Below, piece after piece: positions 1 to 9,543 of a stretch of 64,000 bases of DNA. The stretch is from positions 682,001 to 746,000 of the forward strand of contig JACJWR010000002.1 in NCBI GenBank assembly GCA_020637055.1, read 5' to 3'. Origin of the DNA: Actinomycetota bacterium. Its GTDB lineage: Bacteria > Actinomycetota > Actinomycetes > S36-B12 > UBA10799. The notes under the pieces were generated by a model. That model made no database searches. It had not been told where the DNA came from and worked only from the letters and a program-made list of their open reading frames with translations. Numbering within the stretch: position 1 is the first letter of the stretch; the number at the start of each line of letters is the position of its first letter. A program made the position numbers and the translations under genes.

Positions 1-811
1 TGACGAAGTGGCCCACGTCGTCGAGCCGGACTACCTCAGGTTCCGTGAGCAGGTCGATCCAGCGGTTGAGTTCCTTCTCGCGGAAGGCGATGTCCTTCAT
101 GCCCCACACGAGGGCAGCCTCCTTGCCGGTCAGAGCATCACGCCGTTCCCACAACGACGCCAACCACTGCGACGATCCGATGATCTGGCGCGGGAACACC
201 CACGACCCCCGCCGGTCGTCGACCGTGGCCAGCGGCGCGAGGTACTGGGCATGGATCTCCGGGGTGAGTCTGGATTTGGTACCGAACGCCTGCCTCATGA
301 CGACATTGGCGAAGAAGTTGCGGTGACCGATCAGATATCGCCCTAGTGGACTGCCCATGAATCCGCTGAAGCCCTGGTAGTACCAGTCCGTACGCACCGA
401 CCACATCCAGGTGTTGGTGATCACCAGGCGGGCGATGCGATCCGGGTTGTCCAAGGCGTACGAGAGGCCAATGGGTCCACCCCAGTCGTTGACCACGAGC
501 GTCACCTCGTGGAGGTCCAACGAATCAAGCAGCAACGAGAGGTTGTGCGCGTGATCCACGGGAAGGTAGGAGAAGTCCTTCGGCTTGTCCGAGAGACCGA
601 ATCCGAGGTGATCCATGGCGATGCAGCGGTGATCCGACTGCAGGGCCCTGATCGCTTCCCGGAACTGGAACGACCAACTGGGGTTGCCGTGCACGAAGAC
701 GACCGGCGCCCCGGCACCCGCATCGACGTAGTGCATCCGACCGGCTGGGGCGTCGAAGTAGTGCGGAGCGAACGGATAGGTTTCGGTGTCGAGCCACTCC
801 GGAGCAGGCAT
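1..811 (-). CDS. Haloalkane dehalogenase-like alpha/beta hydrolase (3' end outside window)
   Basis: Alpha/beta-hydrolase, 270 codons visible; the C-terminus runs off the left edge. The oxyanion-loop motif HGNPSW lies at residues 41-46. The nucleophile elbow reads VVNDWGGPIG with Asp109-Trp110, the arrangement of haloalkane dehalogenases (Asp nucleophile followed by the halide-binding Trp) rather than the Ser of esterases. A VGHFV stretch at the last visible codons would carry the catalytic His. Family members hydrolyse carbon-halogen bonds in the cytoplasm, but many annotated members have no tested substrate, so the reaction is inferred. The ATG start is preceded by TAAGGT six bases upstream, which predicts a leaderless transcript. 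It is divergent from the dioxygenase gene at 952. Another alpha/beta-hydrolase activity cannot be excluded without the C-terminus. Confidence 0.75.
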   Translation of the reverse strand, partial: MPAPEWLDTETYPFAPHYFDAPAGRMHYVDAGAGAPVVFVHGNPSWSFQFREAIRALQSDHRCIAMDHLGFGLSDKPKDFSYLPVDHAHNLSLLLDSLDLHEVTLVVNDWGGPIGLSYALDNPDRIARLVITNTWMWSVRTDWYYQGFSGFMGSPLGRYLIGHRNFFANVVMRQAFGTKSRLTPEIHAQYLAPLATVDDRRGSWVFPRQIIGSSQWLASLWERRDALTGKEAALVWGMKDIAFREKELNRWIDLLTEPEVVRLDDVGHFV

Positions 812-817
812 GGTCCA

Positions 818-823
818 ACCTTA
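818..823 (-). promoter_or_regulatory. -10 element TAAGGT, leaderless promoter of the hydrolase gene
   Basis: TAAGGT read on the minus strand ends six bases before the ATG at 811, so the predicted transcription start falls on the start codon. There is no Shine-Dalgarno sequence. The -35 region is not recognisable. Confidence 0.45.
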
Positions 824-951
824 GGGCGAAGACGACCAACGCGACCGCCCGCCGCCAACAGCGGGCGCGGTGCTTGTCCGGCACACGATCGGGAAGTAAT
901 GTGCCTCGCTATTGGTTGAGACTTCAACTAGATACCCGAGATGGGACTCTC

Positions 952-1842
952 ATGACGTCGATTCTGAACCCGATCACCCCGGGCGGTGCCTTCGATGACT
1001 TCATCCGCCAGCGGGCCCCGGCCAGCGCCGAACGCCGGACCTGGCTGCCGGGTGACGCCCCGCTGCCGACCCTGTTCCTGAGCCATGGGGCGCCGCCGCT
1101 GTTCGACGATCCATTGTGGATCGGCGAACTCTTCTCCTGGGCCCAGCAGTTGCCCTCACCTCGGGCCATCCTGATCGTCAGTGCGCACTGGGAAGCAGCT
1201 CCGCTGAGCCTCTCGTCCCCGGCCGCCGGTACCCCGCTGGTGTATGACTTCGCAGGTTTCGCCCCCCGCTACTTCCGCATGACCTACCCCACTCCGGACG
1301 CTCACGATCTTGCGGCGCGAGTGGTCGCCAGCCTGCCCGACGCCGAATCCGTCCATCAGCACGGCAGCCGGGGGCTCGACCACGGCGCCTGGGTGCCGCT
1401 CAAGGTGATGTATCCCGACGCCGACATCCCGGTGCTGCAACTCAGTCTGCCGTCCCAGGATCCCGACCGGCTGCTCGCACTGGGGCGCGCGCTCCGCCCG
1501 CTCCGCGACGAAGGCGTGCTCATCGTCGGTTCCGGATTCATGACCCACGGTCTGCCCTTCATGACCTCCGACATGTGGTTGGCCAACGACGTCCCGGCGT
1601 GGTCGTCGGATTTCGACCACTGGGCGGCGACTGCGATCGCGGCGATGGACCTCGACGAACTCGCCGACTTCCGATCGCGCGCCCCCGGCCTGCCATTCGC
1701 CCACCCCACGGTCGAACACTTCACTCCGCTTTTCGTCACCTTGGGCGCGGCGACCGAGGGAACCGCTCCGGCTGAAGGCATCCGCACCACTGTCAGCGGG
1801 TACCAGTTCGGACTGTCGAAACGCTCTTTCCAGGTGTCATGA
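952..1842 (+). CDS. Class III extradiol dioxygenase, DODA/YgiD type
   Basis: 296-residue cytoplasmic enzyme of the LigB superfamily, 4,5-DOPA extradiol dioxygenase subfamily (YgiD in E. coli). The family opens catechol rings with a non-haem metal. Conserved features visible are LFLSHGAPPL (His45), a SAHWE block near residue 81, a DHGAWVPL block and GSGFMTHGLPF; these supply the His ligands. Length fits the family (about 260-300). The frame is open upstream to 874, but the ATG at 952 gives the usual N-terminus. It is divergent from the hydrolase at 811 and followed after 73 bases by a membrane lipoprotein gene. The physiological substrate is unknown; the pairing with a dehalogenase-like gene hints at aromatic compound handling, which is inference only. 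Confidence 0.85.
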   Translation: MTSILNPITPGGAFDDFIRQRAPASAERRTWLPGDAPLPTLFLSHGAPPLFDDPLWIGELFSWAQQLPSPRAILIVSAHWEAAPLSLSSPAAGTPLVYDFAGFAPRYFRMTYPTPDAHDLAARVVASLPDAESVHQHGSRGLDHGAWVPLKVMYPDADIPVLQLSLPSQDPDRLLALGRALRPLRDEGVLIVGSGFMTHGLPFMTSDMWLANDVPAWSSDFDHWAATAIAAMDLDELADFRSRAPGLPFAHPTVEHFTPLFVTLGAATEGTAPAEGIRTTVSGYQFGLSKRSFQVS

Positions 1843-1903
1843 GAGGTAGTTGAACCCGACCATCCGGGTTGCCGTTCACCCAACCCCGGAGGCGGTGGAC
1901 CAC

Positions 1904-1909
1904 TAGCAT
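1904..1909 (+). promoter_or_regulatory. -10 element TAGCAT, leaderless promoter
   Basis: TAGCAT ends six bases before the ATG at 1916, with no Shine-Dalgarno sequence between, predicting transcription start at the start codon. Confidence 0.45.
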
Positions 1910-1915
1910 CCGCTC

Positions 1916-2764
1916 ATGCATCTGCGCAGGCTCGCACTTGTCGTCACCGCGATCGGACTGGCCGGCTGCGGGAGGCTCGACGAACTCACCTACGAACCGC
2001 CCACGACGCCGGCCCAGTGGTGTGAGCAACGCCCCTGTATCGAAGTGGCCGACACCGTCATCAATGAACCCATCGGCATCGTGCTGGTGTTCGCGCTGGC
2101 GCTGATGTGGATCGGATCCGGGCTGTATTTCCTCGCGACTCGCCGCGGGCAGCGGTCCCGGCTGTGGTTCGGCATCGCTTTGGTGCTCGGCGGCGTGGGG
2201 GCCGGCCTGGCGGGCACCAGCTATCAGTTGTTCTCCTACGTGCTCAAGTGCCAGGGCCGTGATCTGTGCAGCCTAACCAACGGCTATGAGGTGGCCTACA
2301 GCGTCACGCAGGCGTGGAGCGTGAGCGCGATGGTGGTGGCGGTGGCCTTCGCGACCACTTCGGGCCGGGCGCGCACCGCCCTGGTCTGGTACGCCGCACT
2401 CAACGCCGTGGCGTACTGCGCCGTCACCATCGTCGGAGTGTCGACTCCCAGTGCCCTCCTGCTGTCGTTCCCCGTACTCATGCTGTTCGCCCTTCCGGGC
2501 GTGATCATCGTGATGGTGATCAGCGCCCGACGACTACGGGCGCCCAAGGAGCGCGCCATCTTCACCGCCGCGGTGCTGCTGATCCTGGTGCAGGTGGCCT
2601 ACTACGCCTATTGGGCGTCCGGGCTCACCCAGACTCTCTGGGATGGGGGCAACGGGTTCTACTTCTCCGAGAACGATGTGTTGCACATCGGCTTCATCCT
2701 GTGGCTCGGCTACGTGGTCTGGCGATTGGGTCCCACCCTGGACGATCGCAGCGAATCGCGCTAG
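1916..2764 (+). CDS. Polytopic membrane protein with lipoprotein signal, function unknown
   Basis: 282 residues. The N-terminus MHLRRLALVV...IGLAGC looks like a lipoprotein signal with the lipobox Cys at about residue 18. After a short extracytoplasmic stretch containing two Cys (QWCEQRPC) come about six hydrophobic segments (roughly residues 45-65, 75-95, 120-145, 150-170, 175-200, 215-235 and possibly 255-272). I do not recognise the family and see no catalytic motif. A lipobox in front of a polytopic protein is unusual, so the first segment may instead be an uncleaved anchor. Its stop codon overlaps the stop of the convergent small gene at 2761 in the shared bases CTAG. Confidence 0.7.
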   Translation: MHLRRLALVVTAIGLAGCGRLDELTYEPPTTPAQWCEQRPCIEVADTVINEPIGIVLVFALALMWIGSGLYFLATRRGQRSRLWFGIALVLGGVGAGLAGTSYQLFSYVLKCQGRDLCSLTNGYEVAYSVTQAWSVSAMVVAVAFATTSGRARTALVWYAALNAVAYCAVTIVGVSTPSALLLSFPVLMLFALPGVIIVMVISARRLRAPKERAIFTAAVLLILVQVAYYAYWASGLTQTLWDGGNGFYFSENDVLHIGFILWLGYVVWRLGPTLDDRSESR

Positions 2765-2952
2765 CCGCCCGGGGTGGCGGGATCTCCCGGTTCGCGACCG
2801 TGGCTGGCGTCGGGGTCTATCTCATCGAGGGCCTCCGAATCGGCGAGGTAGGCCGGCTCGTTCGGATCGCGCTCCTGCGGGTCGATCTCCGCGTTCTGGT
2901 CGGCATCGGTCTGTGCCAACTCCGACCAGGTCTTCGGTCGCTCGTCTGACAT
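2761..2952 (-). CDS. Small acidic protein, function unknown
   Basis: 63 residues starting MSDERPKTWSELAQ. The ATG is preceded by a strong Shine-Dalgarno (AAGGAGGAG), good evidence that this short frame is translated. The product is rich in Asp, Glu, Pro and Gly, strongly acidic, with no Cys, hydrophobic segment or recognised domain, so it is probably disordered. It is convergent with the membrane protein and shares the four bases CTAG at the two stops. The frame stays open upstream toward 3483, but that extension has the low-quality look of an unused frame. No function is assigned. Confidence 0.6.
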   Translation of the reverse strand: MSDERPKTWSELAQTDADQNAEIDPQERDPNEPAYLADSEALDEIDPDASHGREPGDPATPGG

Positions 2953-3102
2953 TTCTCCTCCTTGGTTCGATCGCAGGCTAGTGGGAAATGCCGCTGACGT
3001 AGGCGTGCGAGTTTCGGAATGTACTCCGAACGTTGACCCTCGAAGGTCCCCCAAGCGGCGCACAGTCGGTCGGCGTGACCACGTGGCACTCCGATCGCCG
3101 AA

Positions 3103-3108
3103 TAGACT
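3103..3108 (+). promoter_or_regulatory. Candidate -10 TAGACT for the surface protein gene
   Basis: TAGACT lies 56 bases before the ATG at 3165 and would give a leader of about 50 bases carrying the GAGGTG ribosome-binding site. No convincing -35 element is seen. The rest of 2953-3102 holds nothing I can recognise. Confidence 0.3.
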
Positions 3109-3164
3109 TCGAAGTGGAGCCGCAATGCGGCCGGCATCGCGGCGCGATCGCTGCGAGGTGCGAC

Positions 3165-4259
3165 ATGAGCGCCCAAGAACTCGGCGGCGACGTCGAGGCA
3201 ACCCAATCATCAGTGGTGGCGGATCTGGTCGAGCGTCTGGCCGATCTGGAGCGACGACTCGAGGCTGCGGAGGGCCGACTCGCGGCGGCGGAGTCGGCAC
3301 CGGGGGGTGTGTCGACAGCCGAGACCGACCTGCCTTCCTCCGAGCCCTCCCAGTGCCCGAATCGGGCAACCCAGACCTGCTCGCCTGACCAATCGTCCGT
3401 GCACCACAGTTGCCGCCGGTGGACGCGGCGGGGACTTCTGCTCGGCGCTGCAGTCGGCGCCGGTGCGGTCGCCGCCGCACCACCGGCGGCTGCGAGTACG
3501 GGCATCATGCAATACGGCGCCACGAACAACGCCGGACCCGACGACACCACGCTGACGTCGACGAGTTCCGGCCGCACTCTGCTGGTCTCGAACGCCGGGT
3601 TCGGATCCGCCTTGTACGCCAATGCCCTCAACAACTACGGCTTGGTGGCTGTTTCCACGAATGACAACGGCATCTACGCGTACTCGGGTACCAAGTCCGC
3701 ACTCCGACTGGTGTGCGGCGCCAGCTCCGGACCGCCGACGTCCGGAACCAACGACCGCGGCTGCCTCCTCGCCCCGCAGGACGGCTCCCTCTGGTGGTGC
3801 GCCGTCGGAGGGAACCCGGGCGTCTGGCGGATGATCGTGCCTCCGGCGGTGCGGGCCCCTGCGGGTCCGTTCGTCCCGGTGACCCCGACCCGGGTTTTCG
3901 ACTCCCGACTCCCCCAACCGGGGCCCGCCGGACGAATCCCGGCTGGAACCCACCGCAGCATCTCGGTCGCCAACGGCCGGAACCTGACCACGGGGGCCAT
4001 CACCGTATACGACCTGGTGCCACCTGGCGCTCAGGCGGTCGCGATGAACCTCACCGCCGTTCGGCCCGCCGGCTCGGGTTTCCTGGCCGTCGCGCCTGGT
4101 GGATCCACCAGTTACGCATCGTCGGCGCTGAACTACATCACGGGGGTGACTCTGGCGAACGGTCTCACCGCAGCGATCGATCCGGGGTGCCGACAAATCG
4201 AAGTCTTCGTGGCCACGGCTGCCACCGACGTACTCATCGACATCCTCGGCTACTACTGA
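3165..4259 (+). CDS. Tat-type secreted surface protein with N-terminal coiled coil
   Basis: 364 residues. Residues about 17-45 form a short coiled coil (VADLVERLADLERRLEAAE), followed by a Ser/Pro/Cys-rich stretch with Cys64, Cys72 and Cys83. A twin-arginine-like signal TRRGLLLGAAVG starts near residue 87 and runs into an Ala-rich cleavage region ending PPAAAS near 111. The remainder is extracytoplasmic: a Gly/Ser/Asn-rich region, then a C-terminal domain of the widespread actinobacterial surface type running from PTRVFDSR to DVLIDILGYY. The start chosen has GAGGTG five bases upstream. The unusual point is the roughly 85 residues in front of the Tat signal. It is probably exported folded and cell-wall associated; ligand unknown. 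It ends at a strong terminator. Confidence 0.7.
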   Translation: MSAQELGGDVEATQSSVVADLVERLADLERRLEAAEGRLAAAESAPGGVSTAETDLPSSEPSQCPNRATQTCSPDQSSVHHSCRRWTRRGLLLGAAVGAGAVAAAPPAAASTGIMQYGATNNAGPDDTTLTSTSSGRTLLVSNAGFGSALYANALNNYGLVAVSTNDNGIYAYSGTKSALRLVCGASSGPPTSGTNDRGCLLAPQDGSLWWCAVGGNPGVWRMIVPPAVRAPAGPFVPVTPTRVFDSRLPQPGPAGRIPAGTHRSISVANGRNLTTGAITVYDLVPPGAQAVAMNLTAVRPAGSGFLAVAPGGSTSYASSALNYITGVTLANGLTAAIDPGCRQIEVFVATAATDVLIDILGYY

Positions 4260-4270
4260 ACACCGACGCA

Positions 4271-4313
4271 CATCGGGCTGGAAGTGACCCGGAGGCGCAC
4301 TTCCAGCCCGATG
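4271..4313. terminator. Bidirectional hairpin terminator between surface protein gene and nrdJ
   Basis: Perfect 16-base inverted repeat: CATCGGGCTGGAAGTG at 4271-4286 and its exact complement at 4298-4313, with an 11-base loop. It sits between the converging stop codons at 4259 and 4330. There is no U-tract on either side, as is common for actinobacterial hairpin terminators. Confidence 0.8.
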
Positions 4314-4329
4314 CTGGCCGACGGCGTGG

Positions 4330-7200
<2,871 letters not shown>

Positions 7201-7327
7201 GGTCACTCTCCTTGGATATCTGGTGCGTTTGACTGCTGCTGTCTGGATCTGGTGCTGGGGTTTGTACGGCTCCGACACCGGCCTTTCGGTTCCCCACCGA
7301 TAGGCGCCGGCGTTGGCATCGCTGCTT

Positions 7328-7789
7328 TCAGGGCTCCGGCAGGCTGTGTGACGCCCGGAGCAGGGTGACCTCGGCTTCGAAGTCGTCGAGGGATTCGAAG
7401 TTCCGATAGACCGAGGCGAAACGCAGGTAGGCGACTTCGTCTAGGTTGCGGAGCGGGCCGAGGATCGCCAAGCCGACCTCGTGCGAGGGCACCTCGGCCA
7501 TTCCCAGGCCACGCACTTCGTCCTCGACCTGTTGCGCCAGGATCGCAAGGTCGTCTTCGGTCACCGGGCGGCCCTGACATGCCTTCCGTACACCGACGAG
7601 CACTTTGTCCCTGCTGAAGGGCTCCTGCACTCCTGACCTCTTGACCACGACGAGTGTCGCCGTCTCCAACGTGGAGAAGCGACGCCCGCAGGCGGGGCAC
7701 ATACGTCGGCGGCGCACCGTCGAACCATCGTCGGTGGTGCGACTGTCGAGCACCCTCGAGTCTGAGTTCCGGCAATAGGGGCAGTGCAC
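7328..7789 (-). CDS. nrdR: Transcriptional repressor NrdR
   Basis: 153 residues. Zinc-ribbon and ATP-cone repressor of ribonucleotide reductase genes that senses dATP/ATP. The N-terminal zinc ribbon has Cys3, Cys6, Cys31 and Cys34 (HCPYC and CPACG), followed by the ATP-cone from about residue 46 to 136 (KRSGVQEPFSRDKV onward). The GTG start is chosen because family members begin M/V-HCPYC and because GGGAGGG lies just upstream; the frame runs on to 7813. It heads the nrdR-nrdJ operon. Its promoter region (7872-7949) holds candidate NrdR boxes, implying autoregulation. Confidence 0.96.
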   Translation of the reverse strand: MHCPYCRNSDSRVLDSRTTDDGSTVRRRRMCPACGRRFSTLETATLVVVKRSGVQEPFSRDKVLVGVRKACQGRPVTEDDLAILAQQVEDEVRGLGMAEVPSHEVGLAILGPLRNLDEVAYLRFASVYRNFESLDDFEAEVTLLRASHSLPEP

Positions 7790-7826
7790 CGCGATCGCCC
7801 TCCCTGGGGACAACTTGTGTACGAAT

Positions 7827-7850
7827 CAGTCCGACCTTGGGGACGGACTG
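7827..7850. promoter_or_regulatory. Inverted repeat in the nrdR leader
   Basis: CAGTCCG (7827-7833) and CGGACTG (7844-7850) form a 7-bp stem with a 10-base loop, between the predicted nrdR promoter and its start. It is flanked by two near-identical copies of CTGGGGACAACYTGTG (7804-7819 and 7848-7863, one mismatch). Role unknown. Confidence 0.35.
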
Positions 7851-7871
7851 GGGACAACCTGTGGACTAGTG

Positions 7872-7887
7872 ACCACTACCTGTGGAT
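7872..7887. promoter_or_regulatory. Candidate NrdR box 1
   Basis: ACCACTACCTGTGGAT resembles the NrdR box in its left half only. It begins 32 bases (about three helical turns) from box 2 at 7904, the usual phasing for paired NrdR sites. Confidence 0.4.
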
Positions 7888-7903
7888 GAACTACAACGTT
7901 GTA

Positions 7904-7919
7904 ACCACTAGATGTAGGG
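7904..7919. promoter_or_regulatory. Candidate NrdR box 2
   Basis: ACCACTAGATGTAGGG (other strand CCCTACATCTAGTGGT) is close to the palindromic NrdR consensus ACACTATATATAGTGT. It covers the transcription start predicted from the -10 at 7920-7925, so binding would block nrdR-nrdJ transcription. Between the boxes lies a perfect palindrome TACAACGTTGTA (7892-7903). Confidence 0.5.
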
Positions 7920-7949
7920 ACTGTAGGTGCCCATACCCCGGAAAGGCAA
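7920..7949 (-). promoter_or_regulatory. Predicted nrdR-nrdJ promoter
   Basis: Read on the minus strand, -35 TTGCCT (7944-7949), an 18-base spacer and -10 TACAGT (7920-7925). The start site would fall near 7913, inside NrdR box 2. Confidence 0.45.
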
Positions 7950-7993
7950 GCGGTGCGGCCGATGTGTTTGGCAAAGATTCCATGACCCCGACA

Positions 7994-8506
7994 TCAGAGC
8001 CCGACCGGCACCACGAGCTGTTCGCCGATGTCGAGCGTCCGCAACTGATCCCCGTTCGCCGCCCGAAACGCGACCACGACCTCCCTGGGGTCTGCGTCGG
8101 GGTACGTGCGAGTGGCGATCGACCACAACGTGTCCCCGGGCAGCACGGTCACGGTGGCAACCTCCGTCGACATCGGAACCACCGAAAGCGAACCCGAGGC
8201 CGCTGACTCGCCTGGCGCGACATCCGCACCGGCACCCGCCTGATCCGCACCGACGCCGGCCCGTGCAGGCACCGCGGCAGCACCGCCGGTTGCCGGATCG
8301 GCCGCCATGCCAGCGACCAGACCGAAGAGGAGTGCGAGCGCAGCGAGCGTGCCGAGCGTGAGCCGTCGGCGGCGCACCGCGACACCCGGGCGTCGCCTGC
8401 CGCGAGATCGAGTCCGGTCCGGCGTGGTCGTGATCGGACCGACCAGTCGCGCACGGTTCCACCGACGACCACCGAATCCCACGTGAGACCACGTCTGAAC
8501 ACTCAT
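7994..8506 (-). CDS. LysM-domain membrane protein, likely SOS-induced division regulator
   Basis: 170 residues: a basic cytoplasmic N-terminus, one membrane segment at about 50-68 (LTLGTLAALALLFGLVAG), an Ala/Gly-rich linker and a C-terminal LysM domain at about 118-168 (TVLPGDTLWSIA) that should bind peptidoglycan outside the membrane. The ATG at 8506 has AAGGAGG six bases upstream. It is divergent from lexA, with a consensus SOS box (8531-8544) just upstream. Gene position and architecture match Rv2719c (ChiZ) of Mycobacterium tuberculosis, a LexA-regulated protein that slows division after DNA damage. The equivalence is inferred from synteny; no hydrolase motif is seen. Confidence 0.85.
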   Translation of the reverse strand: MSVQTWSHVGFGGRRWNRARLVGPITTTPDRTRSRGRRRPGVAVRRRRLTLGTLAALALLFGLVAGMAADPATGGAAAVPARAGVGADQAGAGADVAPGESAASGSLSVVPMSTEVATVTVLPGDTLWSIATRTYPDADPREVVVAFRAANGDQLRTLDIGEQLVVPVGL

Positions 8507-8530
8507 CCAACGCCTCCTTGACTCCGCAGC

Positions 8531-8544
8531 CGAACGTTTGTTCG
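8531..8544. promoter_or_regulatory. SOS box (LexA operator) upstream of the LysM gene
   Basis: CGAACGTTTGTTCG matches the actinobacterial/Bacillus LexA consensus CGAAC-N4-GTTCG exactly. It lies 25 bases before the LysM start and in the shared region with lexA. Confidence 0.85.
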
Positions 8545-8597
8545 ATCGCACATACCTTCATCATGTCTTGACGATTCGCGACACGCAAGCCCCAAAT

Positions 8598-8611
8598 CGA
8601 ACATTTGTCTG
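8598..8611. promoter_or_regulatory. Degenerate SOS box upstream of lexA
   Basis: CGAACATTTGTCTG keeps the left half-site and departs at two bases of the right. It lies about 23 bases upstream of the lexA -10 element and could be the lexA operator. Confidence 0.4.
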
Positions 8612-8633
8612 CACAATTGCCGATCAACCGGGC

Positions 8634-8639
8634 TAGAGT
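8634..8639 (+). promoter_or_regulatory. Candidate lexA -10 TAGAGT
   Basis: TAGAGT would start transcription near 8646, giving a leader of about 88 bases before the GTG at 8734. No good -35 element is visible. Confidence 0.4.
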
Positions 8640-8733
8640 GGAGACTGACAGAGGGATCCGACACCGAATCGTTCGAACGCATCGGACCCACCGGACACAC
8701 GTTCTTATCGGCAACGACCCAGAGGAGGTCGCA

Positions 8734-9543
8734 GTGCAGCACCCGTCCGATACCAGTGACCCGGCCACACCATCAGTCGGTGTCGGTGATCAGCCGCCGG
8801 ACAAACCCCTGAGCACACGCCAGGCCCGGATCTTGGCGATGATCCGGAGCGTGATCGCGGAGCGCGGTTATCCGCCCAGCATCCGGGAGGTGGGTGAGGC
8901 GGTCGGCCTGGCGAGTCCTTCAAGCGTGGCCTATCAACTCCAGATGCTCGAGCAGAAGGGCTACATCCGTCGCGATCCGCATCGCCCGCGTGCCATGGAG
9001 GTGTTCGATCCCAACGGGGCACGGGTGGTCCCTGGCTCCGGCCGAGAAGGTCCCGAGCGGGCCGATTCCGGCACTCATGCTGAGTACCCGTTCGGTGACG
9101 CTCACACCTCCCCAGCCGACGGAACCGACGATGCCCCGGCGGCCGACGACCTAGGGATTCACGCATCACCGGTGACGATGGTTCCGGTGCTTGGACGCAT
9201 CGCCGCCGGAGGACCGGTGCTGGCCGAACAGGCGGTGGAGTCCGTCTTCCCCCTGCCTGCCGAGTTGGTGGGTGACGGCGAACTCTTCCTGCTCCACGTC
9301 GTCGGTGATTCGATGATCGATGCCGCCATCTGCGATGGAGATTGGGTGGTGGTCCGATCGCAGCCGACCGCCGACCCGGGCGACATCGTGGCCGCTCTGC
9401 TTGACGACGAGGCGACTGTGAAGACCTTCAAACGGTCCGGCGGCCACGTGTGGCTGATGCCGCACAATCCCGCCTACGCGCCGATTCCCGGTGATGACGC
9501 CCGGATCCTGGGCAAAGTGGTCAGCGTGCTGCGCCGGTTGTAG
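8734..9543 (+). CDS. lexA: SOS-response repressor LexA
   Basis: 269 residues. Represses DNA-damage genes and cleaves itself when RecA filaments form. Winged helix at about 26-90 (LSTRQARILAMI...YPPSIREVGEAVGL), then a long Asp/Pro-rich linker of about 55 residues, then the S24 peptidase domain. The cleavage site is Ala158-Gly159 (RIAAGG) and the catalytic dyad is Ser193 (GDSM) and Lys230 (ATVK). The GTG start is set by AGAGGAGG five bases upstream; the frame is open to 8605. The linker is longer than in E. coli LexA. It converges on the DinG-like gene, with 23 bases of coding overlap at the 3' ends. Confidence 0.97.
   Translation: MQHPSDTSDPATPSVGVGDQPPDKPLSTRQARILAMIRSVIAERGYPPSIREVGEAVGLASPSSVAYQLQMLEQKGYIRRDPHRPRAMEVFDPNGARVVPGSGREGPERADSGTHAEYPFGDAHTSPADGTDDAPAADDLGIHASPVTMVPVLGRIAAGGPVLAEQAVESVFPLPAELVGDGELFLLHVVGDSMIDAAICDGDWVVVRSQPTADPGDIVAALLDDEATVKTFKRSGGHVWLMPHNPAYAPIPGDDARILGKVVSVLRRL

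Noticed and set aside
7201..7327. Cobalamin riboswitch before nrdJ
   Set aside because: The 127-base gap is shorter than a complete B12 riboswitch and I see no clear B12-box sequence. Only a small TCGGT/ACCGA hairpin is present. The nrdR upstream gap also lacks one.
8670..8679. CGTTCGAACG palindrome in the lexA leader as an SOS box
   Set aside because: The half-sites are in the wrong orientation and spacing (no N4 centre) for LexA.
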